The notes under the pieces were generated by a model. That model was not told the DNA's origin and ran no database searches. It saw only the letters and a program-made list of their open reading frames with translations. 64,000 bases of DNA from an uncultured Anaerolineae bacterium (GTDB lineage Bacteria > Chloroflexota > Anaerolineae > J036 > Brachytrichaceae), in contig CALGMA010000008.1 of assembly GCA_937959265.1 (NCBI GenBank), positions 372,001-436,000 of the forward strand, read 5' to 3'. Shown piece after piece: positions 22,856 through 32,497 of this stretch (within the stretch, counting starts at the first letter, position 1; each line of letters opens with the position of its first letter). The position numbers were made by a program, and so were the translations under genes.

Positions 22856-24529
22856 ATGCCACACGCTTCAATCGTTCTCCGCAACGCTCGCATCTACACG
22901 CTCGTCCGCACCGATCCATGGGCCGAAGCGCTGGCCATCGCCGGCGACCGTATCGCCTGGATCGGCCCGGATATGCATGCCTCCGATTGGGTCGGTCCGC
23001 ACACGCAGGTGATTGACGCGGGTCGGCGGTTGGTGTTGCCTGGCTTGATTGACAGTCACTTCCACTTGCTGCTGGGTGCGCGTGCCCTGCGCGACCTCAA
23101 CCTGGACGACGTGCGCACCGTGGACGAAGTGCAAGCGCGCCTGCGCGCTTTTGCCGAAGCGCATCCGGAGCGGGAATGGCTCACCGGCCGCGGCTGGCAA
23201 CACAGTCTCTTCGCCCGCGACGGCCGGCCACATCGCGCTGTGCTGGATGCGGTCGTGGCGGAGAGGCCGGTCTTCCTGGTGGCGTCGGATGGACATAGTG
23301 CGTGGGTCAACACGGTTGCGCTAGAGCGCGCCGGCATCCTGAACGGCCCAACAAGTCAGCCGTCGTTCGGCGTAGTGGTGATGGGCGAAGATGGCTTGGC
23401 CACCGGCGAGCTGCGCGAAGCCGGGATGAGCTTCGTCCGCCGTCTGATCCCGCCGCTGACGCGCGCAGAAGAGGACGAATTGCTGCGCCGGGCATTGCGC
23501 ACCTGCGCCGAATACGGCATCACCAGCGTCCACAACATGGACGGCGACGCCCAGTCGCTGGCGGTCTATCGCGACTTTGAGGCGCGCGGCGAACTGACGC
23601 TGCGCATCTATGTGCCGCTCACGATTGAGCCAGGCACGCCGGAGGCGGCGATCGAGTCCTGGGTGGACGAGACGAAGGACATTAATCGGGCGGCGCTCGA
23701 CGCGCGCGCCGAGCCGGGCGAGATGCCGTTCGTCCGAACCGGCTGCGTCAAACTGTTTGCCGATGGCGTGATCGAGTCGAAGACGGCCTGGATGCTGGAG
23801 CCATACGACGACGGCAGCGGTGAGCGCGGTCAGCCTAACTTTGATCCTGACGAGTTTAAGCGGTTGATTACCAAGGCCGATGCGCTCAAGCTGCAAATCT
23901 TCGTGCACGCCATCGGCGATGCGGCAGTGCGCGCGGCGCTGGATGCCTTCGACCTAGCGCGCAAGCTGAACCAGCCCCGTGACTCGCGCCATCGCCTCGA
24001 GCATATTGAGGTGCTGGATCCGGTGGACTTGACGCGCATGAAGCGCAAGCGTGTGTTGGCTTCGGTGCAGCCTTTGCACGCGGCGTTCGGCAGCGATCCA
24101 GATAACCCGTGGCGCCGGCTGGTTGGCCCGCGGCGTTGGGCGTGGGGCTTCCCCTGGCGCGCGATTTTGAACGCTGGTGTGCCGATGGCATTTGGTAGCG
24201 ACTGGCCGGTGGTGACGATGAATCCGTTCGAGGGCATGCGCGCTGCGCTCACGCGTCCCAAGCTCGACTTCAGCGACGCGCGAAGCCACTTCCCGGATCA
24301 TCGCCTGACTCTGGAAGAGCTTATCACTGGCTATACGCTCGATGGCGCTTTCCTTGAATTTCAGGAACGCGACAAAGGCCGCGTCAAGCCAAGTATGCTG
24401 GCCGACCTGGTTGTGCTGGATACCGACTTATTCGACGTGCCACGTGCCGACCTCGAAGCCAGCATCGCGAACACGCGCTCCACGCTCACCATCGTCGGCG
24501 GCCGCATCGTGCATCGTGCGCTGGCGTGA
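22856..24529 (+). CDS. YtcJ-type amidohydrolase
   Basis: 557 residues of the metal-dependent amidohydrolase superfamily, amidohydrolase-3 branch. Metal ligands: DSHFHLL (about residues 64-70), Lys of CVKLFADGVIESKTA (about 299), FVHAIGDAAV (about 350) and the late Asp of FGSDWPV (about 448). Such proteins hydrolyse cyclic amides, formamides or related bonds; the substrate is not known. Start at 22856 two bases after the GNAT stop; a start 33 bases upstream would overlap that gene. Convergent with the quinone reductase gene 11 bases away. Confidence 0.92.
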   Translation: MPHASIVLRNARIYTLVRTDPWAEALAIAGDRIAWIGPDMHASDWVGPHTQVIDAGRRLVLPGLIDSHFHLLLGARALRDLNLDDVRTVDEVQARLRAFAEAHPEREWLTGRGWQHSLFARDGRPHRAVLDAVVAERPVFLVASDGHSAWVNTVALERAGILNGPTSQPSFGVVVMGEDGLATGELREAGMSFVRRLIPPLTRAEEDELLRRALRTCAEYGITSVHNMDGDAQSLAVYRDFEARGELTLRIYVPLTIEPGTPEAAIESWVDETKDINRAALDARAEPGEMPFVRTGCVKLFADGVIESKTAWMLEPYDDGSGERGQPNFDPDEFKRLITKADALKLQIFVHAIGDAAVRAALDAFDLARKLNQPRDSRHRLEHIEVLDPVDLTRMKRKRVLASVQPLHAAFGSDPDNPWRRLVGPRRWAWGFPWRAILNAGVPMAFGSDWPVVTMNPFEGMRAALTRPKLDFSDARSHFPDHRLTLEELITGYTLDGAFLEFQERDKGRVKPSMLADLVVLDTDLFDVPRADLEASIANTRSTLTIVGGRIVHRALA

Positions 24530-24540
24530 CTGTGCAGGTG

Positions 24541-25512
24541 TCATGCCACGACCAACACGATCTTGCCGATATTGTGGTTGGCTTCCATGCGGCGATGCGC
24601 TTCGGTGGCGGTGTGCAGGGGATAGATCGAGTCCACGATCGGGCGCAGTTCGCCCTGCTCGAAGCGCGGCATGGCGAACGCGACGAACGCCTGGGTGAGC
24701 GCGATCTTCTCCGGCAGCGGTGTGCGACGCAGGGTTGTACCGGTCACCGTGATGCGCTTGGCCATGATCGGACCCAGGTCGAGTTCGCCCCGTGACCCGC
24801 CCAACATGCCGATGAGCATCAGCCGGCCATTCGTTGCGATTGCGCGCAGGTTGGCGTTCCAGTATGGCGCGCCGACGAAGTCGAGCACCACGTCGGCACC
24901 GTGGCTCGCGGTGAAGGCCAGGACGCGTTCGGCGAAGTCCTCTTGCTTGTAGTTGATGGCGAGCGATGCGCCTAGGTCGCGGCAAAACGCGACTTTCTCC
25001 GGCGCGCCGGCCGTGGCGATGACCTGCGCGCCGGCAGCGTGTGCCAGTTGAATTGCCGCCGTGCCCACACCGCTTGCGCCGGCATGGATCAGCGCCGTTT
25101 CGCCGGCGCTGAGTTTGCCTAGGGTGAACAGGTTGAGATATGCCGTGAGGAAGACTTCCGGGATTGCCGCGGCTTGCTCGAACGAGAACCGATCGGGGAT
25201 GCGCATGGCCATGCCGGCAGGCACGGTCGCCAGTTCGGCATAGCCACCGCCGGTCACGACGGCCATCACGCGGTCGCCGGTTTGCCATGGCCCGGCCGGT
25301 TGCACCACCTCGCCGGCTAGCTCCAGGCCGAGGATCGGTGAGGCGCCAGGCGGAGGCGCATAGTTGCCCCTGCGCTGTAGGGTGTCGGCGCGGTTCACCG
25401 CAGTGGCCCGCACGCGCACGAGCAGCTCGCCCTCGGCCGGCTGAGGATCGGGTGCATCGCCGTAGCGGAGCACTTCGGGGCCGCCAGGTGCGTCGAAGAG
25501 AATCGCTTTCAT
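24541..25512 (-). CDS. NADPH:quinone oxidoreductase, PIG3-like
   Basis: 323 residues of the zinc-free medium-chain dehydrogenase family (quinone oxidoreductase, TP53I3/PIG3 branch). MKAILFDAPGGPEVL at the start, LQRRGNYAPPPGASPILGLELAGEV and the NADPH loop GASGVGTAAIQLAHAAGA (about residues 144-161) are diagnostic. Its ATG lies inside the stop of the upstream NUDIX gene (four-base overlap), so it is translated with that gene. Reduces quinones or enones with NADPH; likely detoxification. Confidence 0.93.
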   Translation of the reverse strand: MKAILFDAPGGPEVLRYGDAPDPQPAEGELLVRVRATAVNRADTLQRRGNYAPPPGASPILGLELAGEVVQPAGPWQTGDRVMAVVTGGGYAELATVPAGMAMRIPDRFSFEQAAAIPEVFLTAYLNLFTLGKLSAGETALIHAGASGVGTAAIQLAHAAGAQVIATAGAPEKVAFCRDLGASLAINYKQEDFAERVLAFTASHGADVVLDFVGAPYWNANLRAIATNGRLMLIGMLGGSRGELDLGPIMAKRITVTGTTLRRTPLPEKIALTQAFVAFAMPRFEQGELRPIVDSIYPLHTATEAHRRMEANHNIGKIVLVVA

Positions 25513-26057
25513 CGTCCCTGCCTCGCTGCCCACAACACCGCAATCACCGTCATGGCGTCGCGAATCTCACTATCGAGCACCATCTTCAGCACATCTGTGA
25601 ACGGCAGTACGGCGACTTCGAGAAATTCGGTGGCGTCTGGTGTGATCTGGTCATCGGCGGCGCGAATCAGATCGCGCGCGATGAACAAGTGCGCAACTTC
25701 GTGGCATACCGATTTCGACGTGTAATGCGTGTTGATGTGCTGCAGGGCGCCGGCGCGATGGCCGATTTCTTCGATCAGTTCACGCTGGGCGCTGGCTTCG
25801 GGCGATTCGCCGGGCTTGCATCCGCCGGTCGGCATTTCCCAGCGGTGCCCTTCGCCGAAGACATAGCGATACTGGCGCACCATCATGACGTGCTCATCGT
25901 CCACGAAGGGCAGCACGCCGACGCAGGCGTTCATCTCGCACACGCCGTAGATCGTCGTCTTGCCGTTGGGCATTTCGGCAGTGTCTTCGCGCAATCGAAT
26001 CCAGGGATTGCGATAGATCTCGCGCGTCGAAAGGGTTTTCCATGGTTGGGGCGTCAT
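25509..26057 (-). CDS. NUDIX hydrolase, ADP-ribose pyrophosphatase-like
   Basis: 182 residues from the ATG at 26057. The Nudix box is complete: GGCKPGESPEASAQRELIEEIGH (first part at about residues 77-86, core REL-EE at about 91-95). Preceded by MVRQYRYVFGEGHRWEMPTG, typical of ADP-sugar pyrophosphatases. Hydrolyses nucleoside diphosphate sugars such as ADP-ribose. First gene of a two-gene unit with the quinone reductase (four-base overlap) and divergent from the gamma-glutamyltransferase gene. Confidence 0.92.
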   Translation of the reverse strand: MTPQPWKTLSTREIYRNPWIRLREDTAEMPNGKTTIYGVCEMNACVGVLPFVDDEHVMMVRQYRYVFGEGHRWEMPTGGCKPGESPEASAQRELIEEIGHRAGALQHINTHYTSKSVCHEVAHLFIARDLIRAADDQITPDATEFLEVAVLPFTDVLKMVLDSEIRDAMTVIAVLWAARQGR

Positions 26058-26183
26058 CGTTTTGGTAGGTTCCGAGTTGATCAGTTGATAGGCCAGTAGG
26101 TTACCAGATGTGCTTTGCATGGCCCTTGAACCCGGTGACTCAACAGCTCGGCAACCGGTCGGCCTCACAACTACAATCCGGCC

Positions 26184-27995
26184 ATGACATTCACCACTCG
26201 TCCCGTCGTGCGCGGGCGCAACTACGCTGTGACGTCCGGACATTACCTCGCTACTGCCGCCGGCATTCGTATGTTGGAGATGGGCGGCAATGCAATTGAT
26301 GCCGCCGCAGCCACCTGCTTCGCCCTCAATTTGTTGGAGCCGCAGAGCAACGGTATCGGCGGCGAAGTCCCGATGCTGGTGTACGTCGCGGCTGAGCAAC
26401 GCGTATATGCTCTCAGCGGTCAAGGCTGGTCGCCGCAGGCGCTCACCATCGCTTGGTGCCGCGAAAACGGCATCGATCTGATTCCCGGCGACGGCTATCT
26501 GCCGGCATGCACGCCGGCCGTCGCGGGCACATGGGCGTTGGCTGTGGCGCGCTGGGGCAAGCTTAGCTTCTCGCAAGTGCTCGCACCTACCATCGAGTTA
26601 GCTGAGCGCGGCTATCCGCTCTACCCCGGCCTGCAACAGAGCTTGATCGCGAATGCGCGCAAGTTCACCGAGTTGTACCCGACCACTGGCGCGGTGTACC
26701 TGCCCAATGGCAATGTCCCGGAGCTTGGCGAACCCATGCGCAATCTCGACTATGGCGCGATGCTCCGCCAACTGTGTCAGGCCGAGGAAGCCGCCAAAGT
26801 CAAAGGGCGCGTTGCCGGCATCGAAGCCGCGCGCGATGCGTTCTATGCAGGCGAGATCGCGCATCGCATCGTCGAGTTCATCCGCTCGCATCCGGTGGCC
26901 GATGCCAGTGGCCGGGCCCATGCCGGTTTGCTGAGCTATGCCGACCTGGCGGAATGGCATGCGCGCGTCGAAGCGCCGCTCACACTCAACTATCGTGGGC
27001 TCGATGTATACAAGTGCGGCCCCTGGACGCAGGGGCCGGTGTTCCTACAACAGCTCGCGTTGCTGGAAGGGTTCAACCTCGCGGCTATGGGACACAACTC
27101 GCCCGAGTATCTGCATACGCTGATCGAGTGCGCCAAACTGGCCTTCGCCGACCGCGAGGCCTACTACGGTGATCCCGACTTCGACGCCGTACCGCTGGAT
27201 GCGTTGCTGTCGAAAGCCTACGCAGCGCGACGGCGCGCGGAGATTGGTGAGGTCGCGTCCGACGCGATGCGGCCGGGTGATCTTGGCTCCGGCATTCCCG
27301 ATTACGCAACGACGTTCGACGTAGCCGCCGATAATCGTCGCGTCTTGCGCATGCCCAACTCACTCGAACAAGCCGACGTTGTGCGTCCATATCGCACCAA
27401 GCACGGCCACTTAGGCGACACCACTCATCTCGACGTCGTGGATAGTGAGGGCAACATGGTTGCTGCGACACCGAGTGGCGGCTGGTGGGGCACGTCGCCG
27501 GTGATCGAGGGGCTGGGATTCCCACTAGGCACGCGCGGACAGATGTTCTACCTGAACCCCAACCGGCCAAACGCGCTCGCGCCGCGCAAGCGCCCGCGCG
27601 CCACGCTCACGCCCACGCTGGTGTTGAAAGAAGGGCGCCCCTATATGGTCTTCGGCACACCTGGCGGCGACGCGCAGGATCAGTGGACCTTACAGTTCTT
27701 CCTCAATGTGGTCGAGTTCGGCATGGGCCTGCAGGAAGCGCTGGATGCGCCCAGCGTGCACAGCACACATTTCCCCTCGTCGTTCTACCCGCGCGATGCC
27801 TATCCGCGCGTCGTAGAAGCAGAAAGTCGCATCGCGTCGGAGACGCTCGAGGCGCTACGCCGGCGTGGCCACCTTGTGAGCGTTGGTGATGCTTGGGCGC
27901 ACGGCAAGTGCATGGGCGTTCGCCTCAATGCGCACGGCACGCTCGAGGCCGGCGTGTCCCCGCGTGGGGAGATCGGCCATGCTATGGCGTGGTAA
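26184..27995 (+). CDS. Gamma-glutamyltransferase family protein
   Basis: 603 residues of the N-terminal-nucleophile hydrolase family that includes gamma-glutamyltransferase and cephalosporin acylase. The self-cleavage nucleophile should be the first Thr of the GDTTHLDVVD motif (about residue 412), which starts the small subunit. After it the sequence reads SEGNMVAATPSGGWWG rather than the SxTxTIN of classical GGT, so the substrate may differ. No signal peptide is seen, so a cytoplasmic location is likely. Upstream neighbour is the divergent NUDIX gene. Confidence 0.9.
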   Translation: MTFTTRPVVRGRNYAVTSGHYLATAAGIRMLEMGGNAIDAAAATCFALNLLEPQSNGIGGEVPMLVYVAAEQRVYALSGQGWSPQALTIAWCRENGIDLIPGDGYLPACTPAVAGTWALAVARWGKLSFSQVLAPTIELAERGYPLYPGLQQSLIANARKFTELYPTTGAVYLPNGNVPELGEPMRNLDYGAMLRQLCQAEEAAKVKGRVAGIEAARDAFYAGEIAHRIVEFIRSHPVADASGRAHAGLLSYADLAEWHARVEAPLTLNYRGLDVYKCGPWTQGPVFLQQLALLEGFNLAAMGHNSPEYLHTLIECAKLAFADREAYYGDPDFDAVPLDALLSKAYAARRRAEIGEVASDAMRPGDLGSGIPDYATTFDVAADNRRVLRMPNSLEQADVVRPYRTKHGHLGDTTHLDVVDSEGNMVAATPSGGWWGTSPVIEGLGFPLGTRGQMFYLNPNRPNALAPRKRPRATLTPTLVLKEGRPYMVFGTPGGDAQDQWTLQFFLNVVEFGMGLQEALDAPSVHSTHFPSSFYPRDAYPRVVEAESRIASETLEALRRRGHLVSVGDAWAHGKCMGVRLNAHGTLEAGVSPRGEIGHAMAW

Positions 27996-28074
27996 TGCCG
28001 ATTTGTTATCCCCGCTTTTCCATGGTATGGGGCTTGGTGCAGCACGAAATGAAGATGACAGATGAAAAGTGCCT

Positions 28075-28554
28075 ATGAAACGCACACGCGCGCTCGACAT
28101 TCTGGCAAAGGCCGGCGTGCCTCACGAGGTGCGTGAATTCGCCGCAAGCGAGTTCACCGTCGAAGAAGCTGCGGAGAAGCTCGGCCTGTCGTTGAGCACG
28201 GTGTTCAAGACGCTATTGGTCAAGGGCGAGCGCAAGGGGTTAGCCTTCGCGCTCACACCGGGCGATGCCCAACTGAGCCTGAGCAAGCTGGCCAAGGCGA
28301 TGGGCGACAAGCGCGCCGAACTGGTGGCCGTCGAAAACCTGTTTCGATTGACCGGCTACTTGAAGGGTGGGTGTTCGCCGCTTGGCGCGAAGCGCGATTT
28401 CCCGGTGTTCATGGATCAGTCGGCAATGGCGCACGTGTGTATTTGTGTGAGCGCCGGTTTGCGCGGTGTGCAGGTGCTGATCGCGCCGGCCGATCTGCAG
28501 CGCGTAACGCGGGCGATCGTTGCTGATATTCGCGAGGGTGAACCCGCAGGGTGA
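28075..28554 (+). CDS. YbaK/EbsC-type aminoacyl-tRNA deacylase
   Basis: 159 residues of the YbaK/ProX editing family: VEEAAEKLGLSLSTVFKTLLVK, the Lys of KGG in GYLKGGCSPLGAKRDFPVF (about residue 97) and an FVD-like ending. Removes Cys from mischarged tRNA-Pro (YbaK) or related errors. I chose the ATG at 28075 over a GTG two codons upstream. It starts 79 bases after the gamma-glutamyltransferase stop and is followed by the META lipoprotein after 57 bases. Confidence 0.92.
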   Translation: MKRTRALDILAKAGVPHEVREFAASEFTVEEAAEKLGLSLSTVFKTLLVKGERKGLAFALTPGDAQLSLSKLAKAMGDKRAELVAVENLFRLTGYLKGGCSPLGAKRDFPVFMDQSAMAHVCICVSAGLRGVQVLIAPADLQRVTRAIVADIREGEPAG

Positions 28555-28611
28555 TGGAACCTTTCGCAGTTGTGCGCCGTCCATTCGCAAAGATAAACAA
28601 AGGAGATTCGT

Positions 28612-29418
28612 ATGCAAAAGACAAAGATCATCACGATGTTCTCGTTCGGCGCCGCTGCGTTGTCGCTGGTGGCATGTGCGCTGCCACCGGCGCCGCCACC
28701 GCGCCAGCCGGCGTCCCGTATCGGTGCAACCGGCCTGGCCGGTTCGAGCTGGGTGCTGGAGTCGTTAAATGACCAGCCGCCTCTGGCGAATACGATCATC
28801 ACCCTCAACTTCGAGGCGAATAGGGTGAATGGCTCGGACGGTTGCAACCGCTTCATGGGCGGCTACACCCTGGATGGTTTCAACATTGTCTTTGGGCAGC
28901 TTGCAGGCACGCTTATGGCCTGTCCCGAGCCGATCATGCAGCAGGCCGCAGACTTTCAGCAGGCGCTTGCTAACACCAGATCGTTCCGAGCGGCCGATGG
29001 ACGATTGACGCTGCTGGATGAAGCGGGCAGTGCGGTTGCGACCTTCGTCGCACAGGAGACCGACTTGGCCGGCACATCGTGGCGCGTGCTCAGCTACAAC
29101 AACGGCAAGCAGGCCGTGGTGAGTGTGATCACCGGCACCGAGCTAACCGTGGCGTTCGATTCTGAGGGCCGCATCAGCGGCAACGCCGGCTGCAACGCCT
29201 TCATGGGTTCCTACAAGGTGGAGGACGACAGCAAGATCATCATCGGCCCATTGGCCGCCACGCGCAAATTGTGCAACACTCCCGAAGGTGTGATGGAGCA
29301 GGAAACCCAGTTCCTGGCCGCGTTAGAAACGGCTGCGACGTATCGAATTGAGGGCGACCGCTTGCAATTGCGCGCCGCGGACGGCGCCATGGCCGCCAAC
29401 TTCCAGCGCGCGAAGTGA
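28612..29418 (+). CDS. Lipoprotein with two META/HslJ domains
   Basis: 268 residues. Signal peptide with lipobox LVAC (Cys22), then a Pro-rich linker, then two META domains (about residues 45-140 and 150-265), each with the family pattern (LAGSSWVLESLN, SDGCNRFMGGY, MACPEPIMQQ; then LAGTSWRVLSYN, NAGCNAFMGSY, KLCNTPEGVMEQE). Such proteins sit in the cell envelope and relate to heat-shock or antibiotic tolerance (HslJ). AAAGGAG lies seven bases before the ATG. Ends at a strong hairpin. Confidence 0.92.
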   Translation: MQKTKIITMFSFGAAALSLVACALPPAPPPRQPASRIGATGLAGSSWVLESLNDQPPLANTIITLNFEANRVNGSDGCNRFMGGYTLDGFNIVFGQLAGTLMACPEPIMQQAADFQQALANTRSFRAADGRLTLLDEAGSAVATFVAQETDLAGTSWRVLSYNNGKQAVVSVITGTELTVAFDSEGRISGNAGCNAFMGSYKVEDDSKIIIGPLAATRKLCNTPEGVMEQETQFLAALETAATYRIEGDRLQLRAADGAMAANFQRAK

Positions 29419-29426
29419 GGGAAACA

Positions 29427-29473
29427 CAACACGGAATACGCAACACGTATCGCGTGTTGCGTATTCCGTGTTG
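29427..29473. terminator. Perfect 21-bp hairpin between convergent genes
   Basis: Stem 29427-29447 and 29453-29473, perfectly complementary with a 5-base loop, lying between two converging genes (META lipoprotein and DUF937). It can serve both as terminator. The stem word cacggaatacgcaacac recurs with two changes at 37200-37216, so it derives from the intergenic repeat family of this genome. Confidence 0.75.
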
Positions 29474-29484
29474 AAGCGGATGAC

Positions 29485-30483
29485 TTACGCCAACGCGGCG
29501 CGGATTTCGTCTAGCGCTTGCTGCTCTTCCTTGCTGATGGTCTTAGCGCCGATGCCGAGGAAGCCGCCTTCTTTTGCGGCTTCGGCCACTTTCTGAGCCA
29601 GCGTGTTCAGCGCGCTGGCGAAGCTCTGCACTTCGCCGGGCATCTTGGCCTGCACGGCCCCTGCTGCCGTTCGGATCATACCGATCATAGACTCGCGTGG
29701 CGAATTCTCATCCACCTCTAGCTTGCCGTCTCTCTTCTGAAGGGCGCTGCCGAAGGCGATGTTGACTAGTGATGTTGCGTCGGCATTCTTCAAAACATCC
29801 CGCATTGCATCTCCGGCGGCAGTCATTTCTTTGACTGAGCCAACTAAGCCAGAAGGCGAGGCACTCATCACGTAGAACGTGGCGGCGAGCGGTGCCAGGC
29901 AAACCGCCGTCCACTCGTCGGCGGTGAACGCTTGCTGGATGGCGTTGGCCTGGTTGCTCACGGTTTCGACCTCTTTTAGCACGCCCAGCACTTCGGGGCT
30001 GGCGTTGCTCATGAAGTTCCGCTGCTCGGTCTGAAGCATGTTGGCGATGCCCTTCGAGTCGAGGTTTTGTGACTTGGCAGCGCCGGCGATAGCACCCAGC
30101 AGGACGGGCACAGCTGCGGTGAGCAACGGCGTGACGTCGAAGCCGAGCTTAGCGCTCAGCGTCTTGCCAATGGCACTGACGGCCGGGCCGAAGATATCAC
30201 CCAGCATGCTGGCCGATGCGGCGCCAGCCGCCGGACCGCCCTTGGTGAGCATGCTCAGGATGGCTTCCAAACCACCACTGCTCTCCAGACCACCAAGCAT
30301 GCTCATGATCTCGTCCAAGCCAGCCGTCGTTTGGGACTTCTTGGCCAGGCCATCCTGAATGACGGGTCCGACCACGTCCAGGCCTTTTTGTACTGTCGCT
30401 TCATCTACGCCAATGGCTTTGCCGATCGTGCCCAGCATCTGAGGTGTTATTTGCTGACCGACCGATTCGAGTAACGTTGTCAT
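29485..30483 (-). CDS. DUF937 family protein
   Basis: 332 residues. The N-terminal 200 residues, with LLESVGQQITPQMLGTIGKAIGVDEATVQKGL and Gly/Ala/Met-rich repeats, match the DUF937 family (cytoplasmic, unknown function, found near stress genes). The C-terminal part is Ala-rich and helical (residues 200-332). No signal peptide. TAGGAGG precedes the start. Monocistronic by appearance, 145 bases from the HdeD gene. Confidence 0.78.
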   Translation of the reverse strand: MTTLLESVGQQITPQMLGTIGKAIGVDEATVQKGLDVVGPVIQDGLAKKSQTTAGLDEIMSMLGGLESSGGLEAILSMLTKGGPAAGAASASMLGDIFGPAVSAIGKTLSAKLGFDVTPLLTAAVPVLLGAIAGAAKSQNLDSKGIANMLQTEQRNFMSNASPEVLGVLKEVETVSNQANAIQQAFTADEWTAVCLAPLAATFYVMSASPSGLVGSVKEMTAAGDAMRDVLKNADATSLVNIAFGSALQKRDGKLEVDENSPRESMIGMIRTAAGAVQAKMPGEVQSFASALNTLAQKVAEAAKEGGFLGIGAKTISKEEQQALDEIRAALA

Positions 30484-30628
30484 GTGTTCTTACCTCCTAG
30501 ATTGAAGAAGCCGTTTATAGGCCATTCCAAGCGACATTATCCTGAGCACGCGCGAGATCTTGGAGACGCTGCATCGCACTAGGAACTGCGTATCTTAGAA
30601 ACGACCCCCTGCGAGAGAGCGAACTCTG

Positions 30629-31207
30629 CTACCGTGCTGCGCTGCGCAGGCGGAATGCAGAGATGACCATCGCGATGCCGCCGACGATGGCGAGGATAGC
30701 GATGACGAGAACCAGCGCGATCGCCGATGCGCCAGGATTGGCCAGCACGTAGATGCCGAGCAGGATCGAGATTACGCCCCACAGGATGAGCCAGATTTCG
30801 CCCTGGATCTCGTTGCGTGCACGGATGGCCCAGATGATGTTGAAGATGCCACTTACGATCGCGCCAGCGCCAATCAAGATGGCCAGTGTGAAGGGCAGGA
30901 TGATTGCACCGGCGATCGGCTGGCTGAGCAGGAGCAGCCCGGCGATGATGCTAATGATGCCGGCCAGCAGCGGCCAGAACCATCCTCTGTCTTCACTGCG
31001 CCGGGTGAACGCGCCGATGATATCGAAGATCCCGCCGACGAACCAGAACGCGCCGAGGAAGAGCGCGATCGTAATTAGTGTTGTCGCCGGGTTGGTCAAC
31101 AGCAAGACGCCGATGATCACCGATGCGATGCCTTGGATCAACGGGACCCACCACGTCTTTCGGATAGCTCTGCGCATTGCATCTGCAGCCAGAGTCAGTT
31201 CACTCAT
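30629..31207 (-). CDS. HdeD/DUF308 family membrane protein
   Basis: 192 residues with six hydrophobic segments in repeated pairs (GVLLLTNPATTLITIALFLGAFW, RGWFWPLLAGIISIIAGLLLL, and so on), the layout of HdeD/DUF308 proteins. The family is tied to acid resistance in enterobacteria; role here unknown. AAGGAGA precedes the start. Monocistronic, divergent from mtnA by 141 bases. Confidence 0.88.
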   Translation of the reverse strand: MSELTLAADAMRRAIRKTWWVPLIQGIASVIIGVLLLTNPATTLITIALFLGAFWFVGGIFDIIGAFTRRSEDRGWFWPLLAGIISIIAGLLLLSQPIAGAIILPFTLAILIGAGAIVSGIFNIIWAIRARNEIQGEIWLILWGVISILLGIYVLANPGASAIALVLVIAILAIVGGIAMVISAFRLRSAAR

Positions 31208-31348
31208 CTTTCTTCTCCTTGATAGTCTTTTGGCAGTTTGTCATTGCTCTATAGCAAACATTTTAGCCGCAACCCCCTACGGTCACAATAGTTTGAAAAC
31301 AAAATTCTCCACGACGACAAAGACACGAGCTCGTGCACAATACAGGCC

Positions 31349-32419
31349 ATGATTCCGGTCAAGACCATCGAATGGATCGGCGGGCTGGATGGCGTCGCCC
31401 GGCTGATTGACCAGACGCTGCTGCCGAACGAATTGCGCTACCTGGACGTGCGCGATGTGGAGACGATGTGGGAGGCGATCAAGATGTTACGCGTGCGCGG
31501 TGCGCCGGCCATCGGCATCGCTGCCGCGATGGGCATGGTGCTGGCCGTGCGTGACTGCGCACCGACCTGTCGCGACGATTTCTGCGCCGCAGTGGATCGT
31601 GCTGCAGCCTACCTCAATAGCGCGCGCCCGACTGCGGTTAACTTGTCATGGGCCACGCGCCGAATGCAGTCATTAGTCGTCAATCATCTCGCGCTGCCTA
31701 TCGAAGACGTGAAGCGGCTGATGCTTGCCGAAGCGAGGACGATGGTGGATGAGGATAACACCGTGTGCCAGGCTATCGGCCGGCTGGGCGAGCCGTTGAT
31801 TTGCGACGGCGACTCGTGGTTGACACATTGCAATGCCGGCGGACTGGCGACGGCGCAATGGGGCACGGCGACCGCGCCGATCTACATGGCACATGCCGCC
31901 GGCAAACGGGTGCACGTCTTCGCCGACGAGACGCGCCCGCTGCTGCAGGGCGCGCGCCTGACCGCCTGGGAGTTGCAACAGGTCGGTGTGCCGGTGACCG
32001 TCATCACCGACAACATGGCCGCGATGGTGATGGCGCAGAGGAAGGTGCAAGGCGTCATCGTCGGGACGGATCGCGTGGCGGCCAACGGCGACTTTGCCAA
32101 CAAAATCGGCACGCTCGGCGTCGCCATCCTCGCCAAGGAGTTCGGCATACCATTCTACGTCGCCGCGCCGACTTCCTCAATAGATATGCAGCTCGCTTCG
32201 GGTGACTCGATACCTATCGAAGAGCGCCGTCCTGAGGAGGTGAGCGAAGGCTTTGGCAGACGCACTGCGCCGCCCGGCATACGCATCTACAATCCCGCCT
32301 TCGACGTGACCCCGCATCGCTACGTCACGGCCATCATTACCGAGCGAGGCATTGTGCGTCCGCCGTTTGGCGAAGGATTACGCGCGCTCTTCGAGCGCAG
32401 CCCATCGTCGCGATGGTAG
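31349..32419 (+). CDS. mtnA: S-methyl-5-thioribose-1-phosphate isomerase
   Basis: 356 residues, normal for MtnA, which converts methylthioribose-1-phosphate to methylthioribulose-1-phosphate in methionine salvage. Family motifs: RGAPAIGIAAAMG (about 50-62), NCNAGGLATAQWGTATAPI (Cys of the active site, about 156-171), GTDRVAANGDFANKIGT (catalytic Asp about 231) and PIEERRPEEV. Next gene (a Zn-dehydrogenase) starts 78 bases later; no other salvage genes are present in the window. Confidence 0.95.
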   Translation: MIPVKTIEWIGGLDGVARLIDQTLLPNELRYLDVRDVETMWEAIKMLRVRGAPAIGIAAAMGMVLAVRDCAPTCRDDFCAAVDRAAAYLNSARPTAVNLSWATRRMQSLVVNHLALPIEDVKRLMLAEARTMVDEDNTVCQAIGRLGEPLICDGDSWLTHCNAGGLATAQWGTATAPIYMAHAAGKRVHVFADETRPLLQGARLTAWELQQVGVPVTVITDNMAAMVMAQRKVQGVIVGTDRVAANGDFANKIGTLGVAILAKEFGIPFYVAAPTSSIDMQLASGDSIPIEERRPEEVSEGFGRRTAPPGIRIYNPAFDVTPHRYVTAIITERGIVRPPFGEGLRALFERSPSSRW

Positions 32420-32497
32420 TGAACTGCTACCCTTATGCCGACTCCCTACTCCCCGGTTCTTGACAGTTGCCGCATTTCACAGCCCATTAGTCACACG

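Noticed and set aside
32220..32262. Repeat inserted in mtnA
   Set aside because: The stretch resembles a spacer word (gaggtgagcgaagg) but encodes the normal PIEERxPEEV motif of MtnA.
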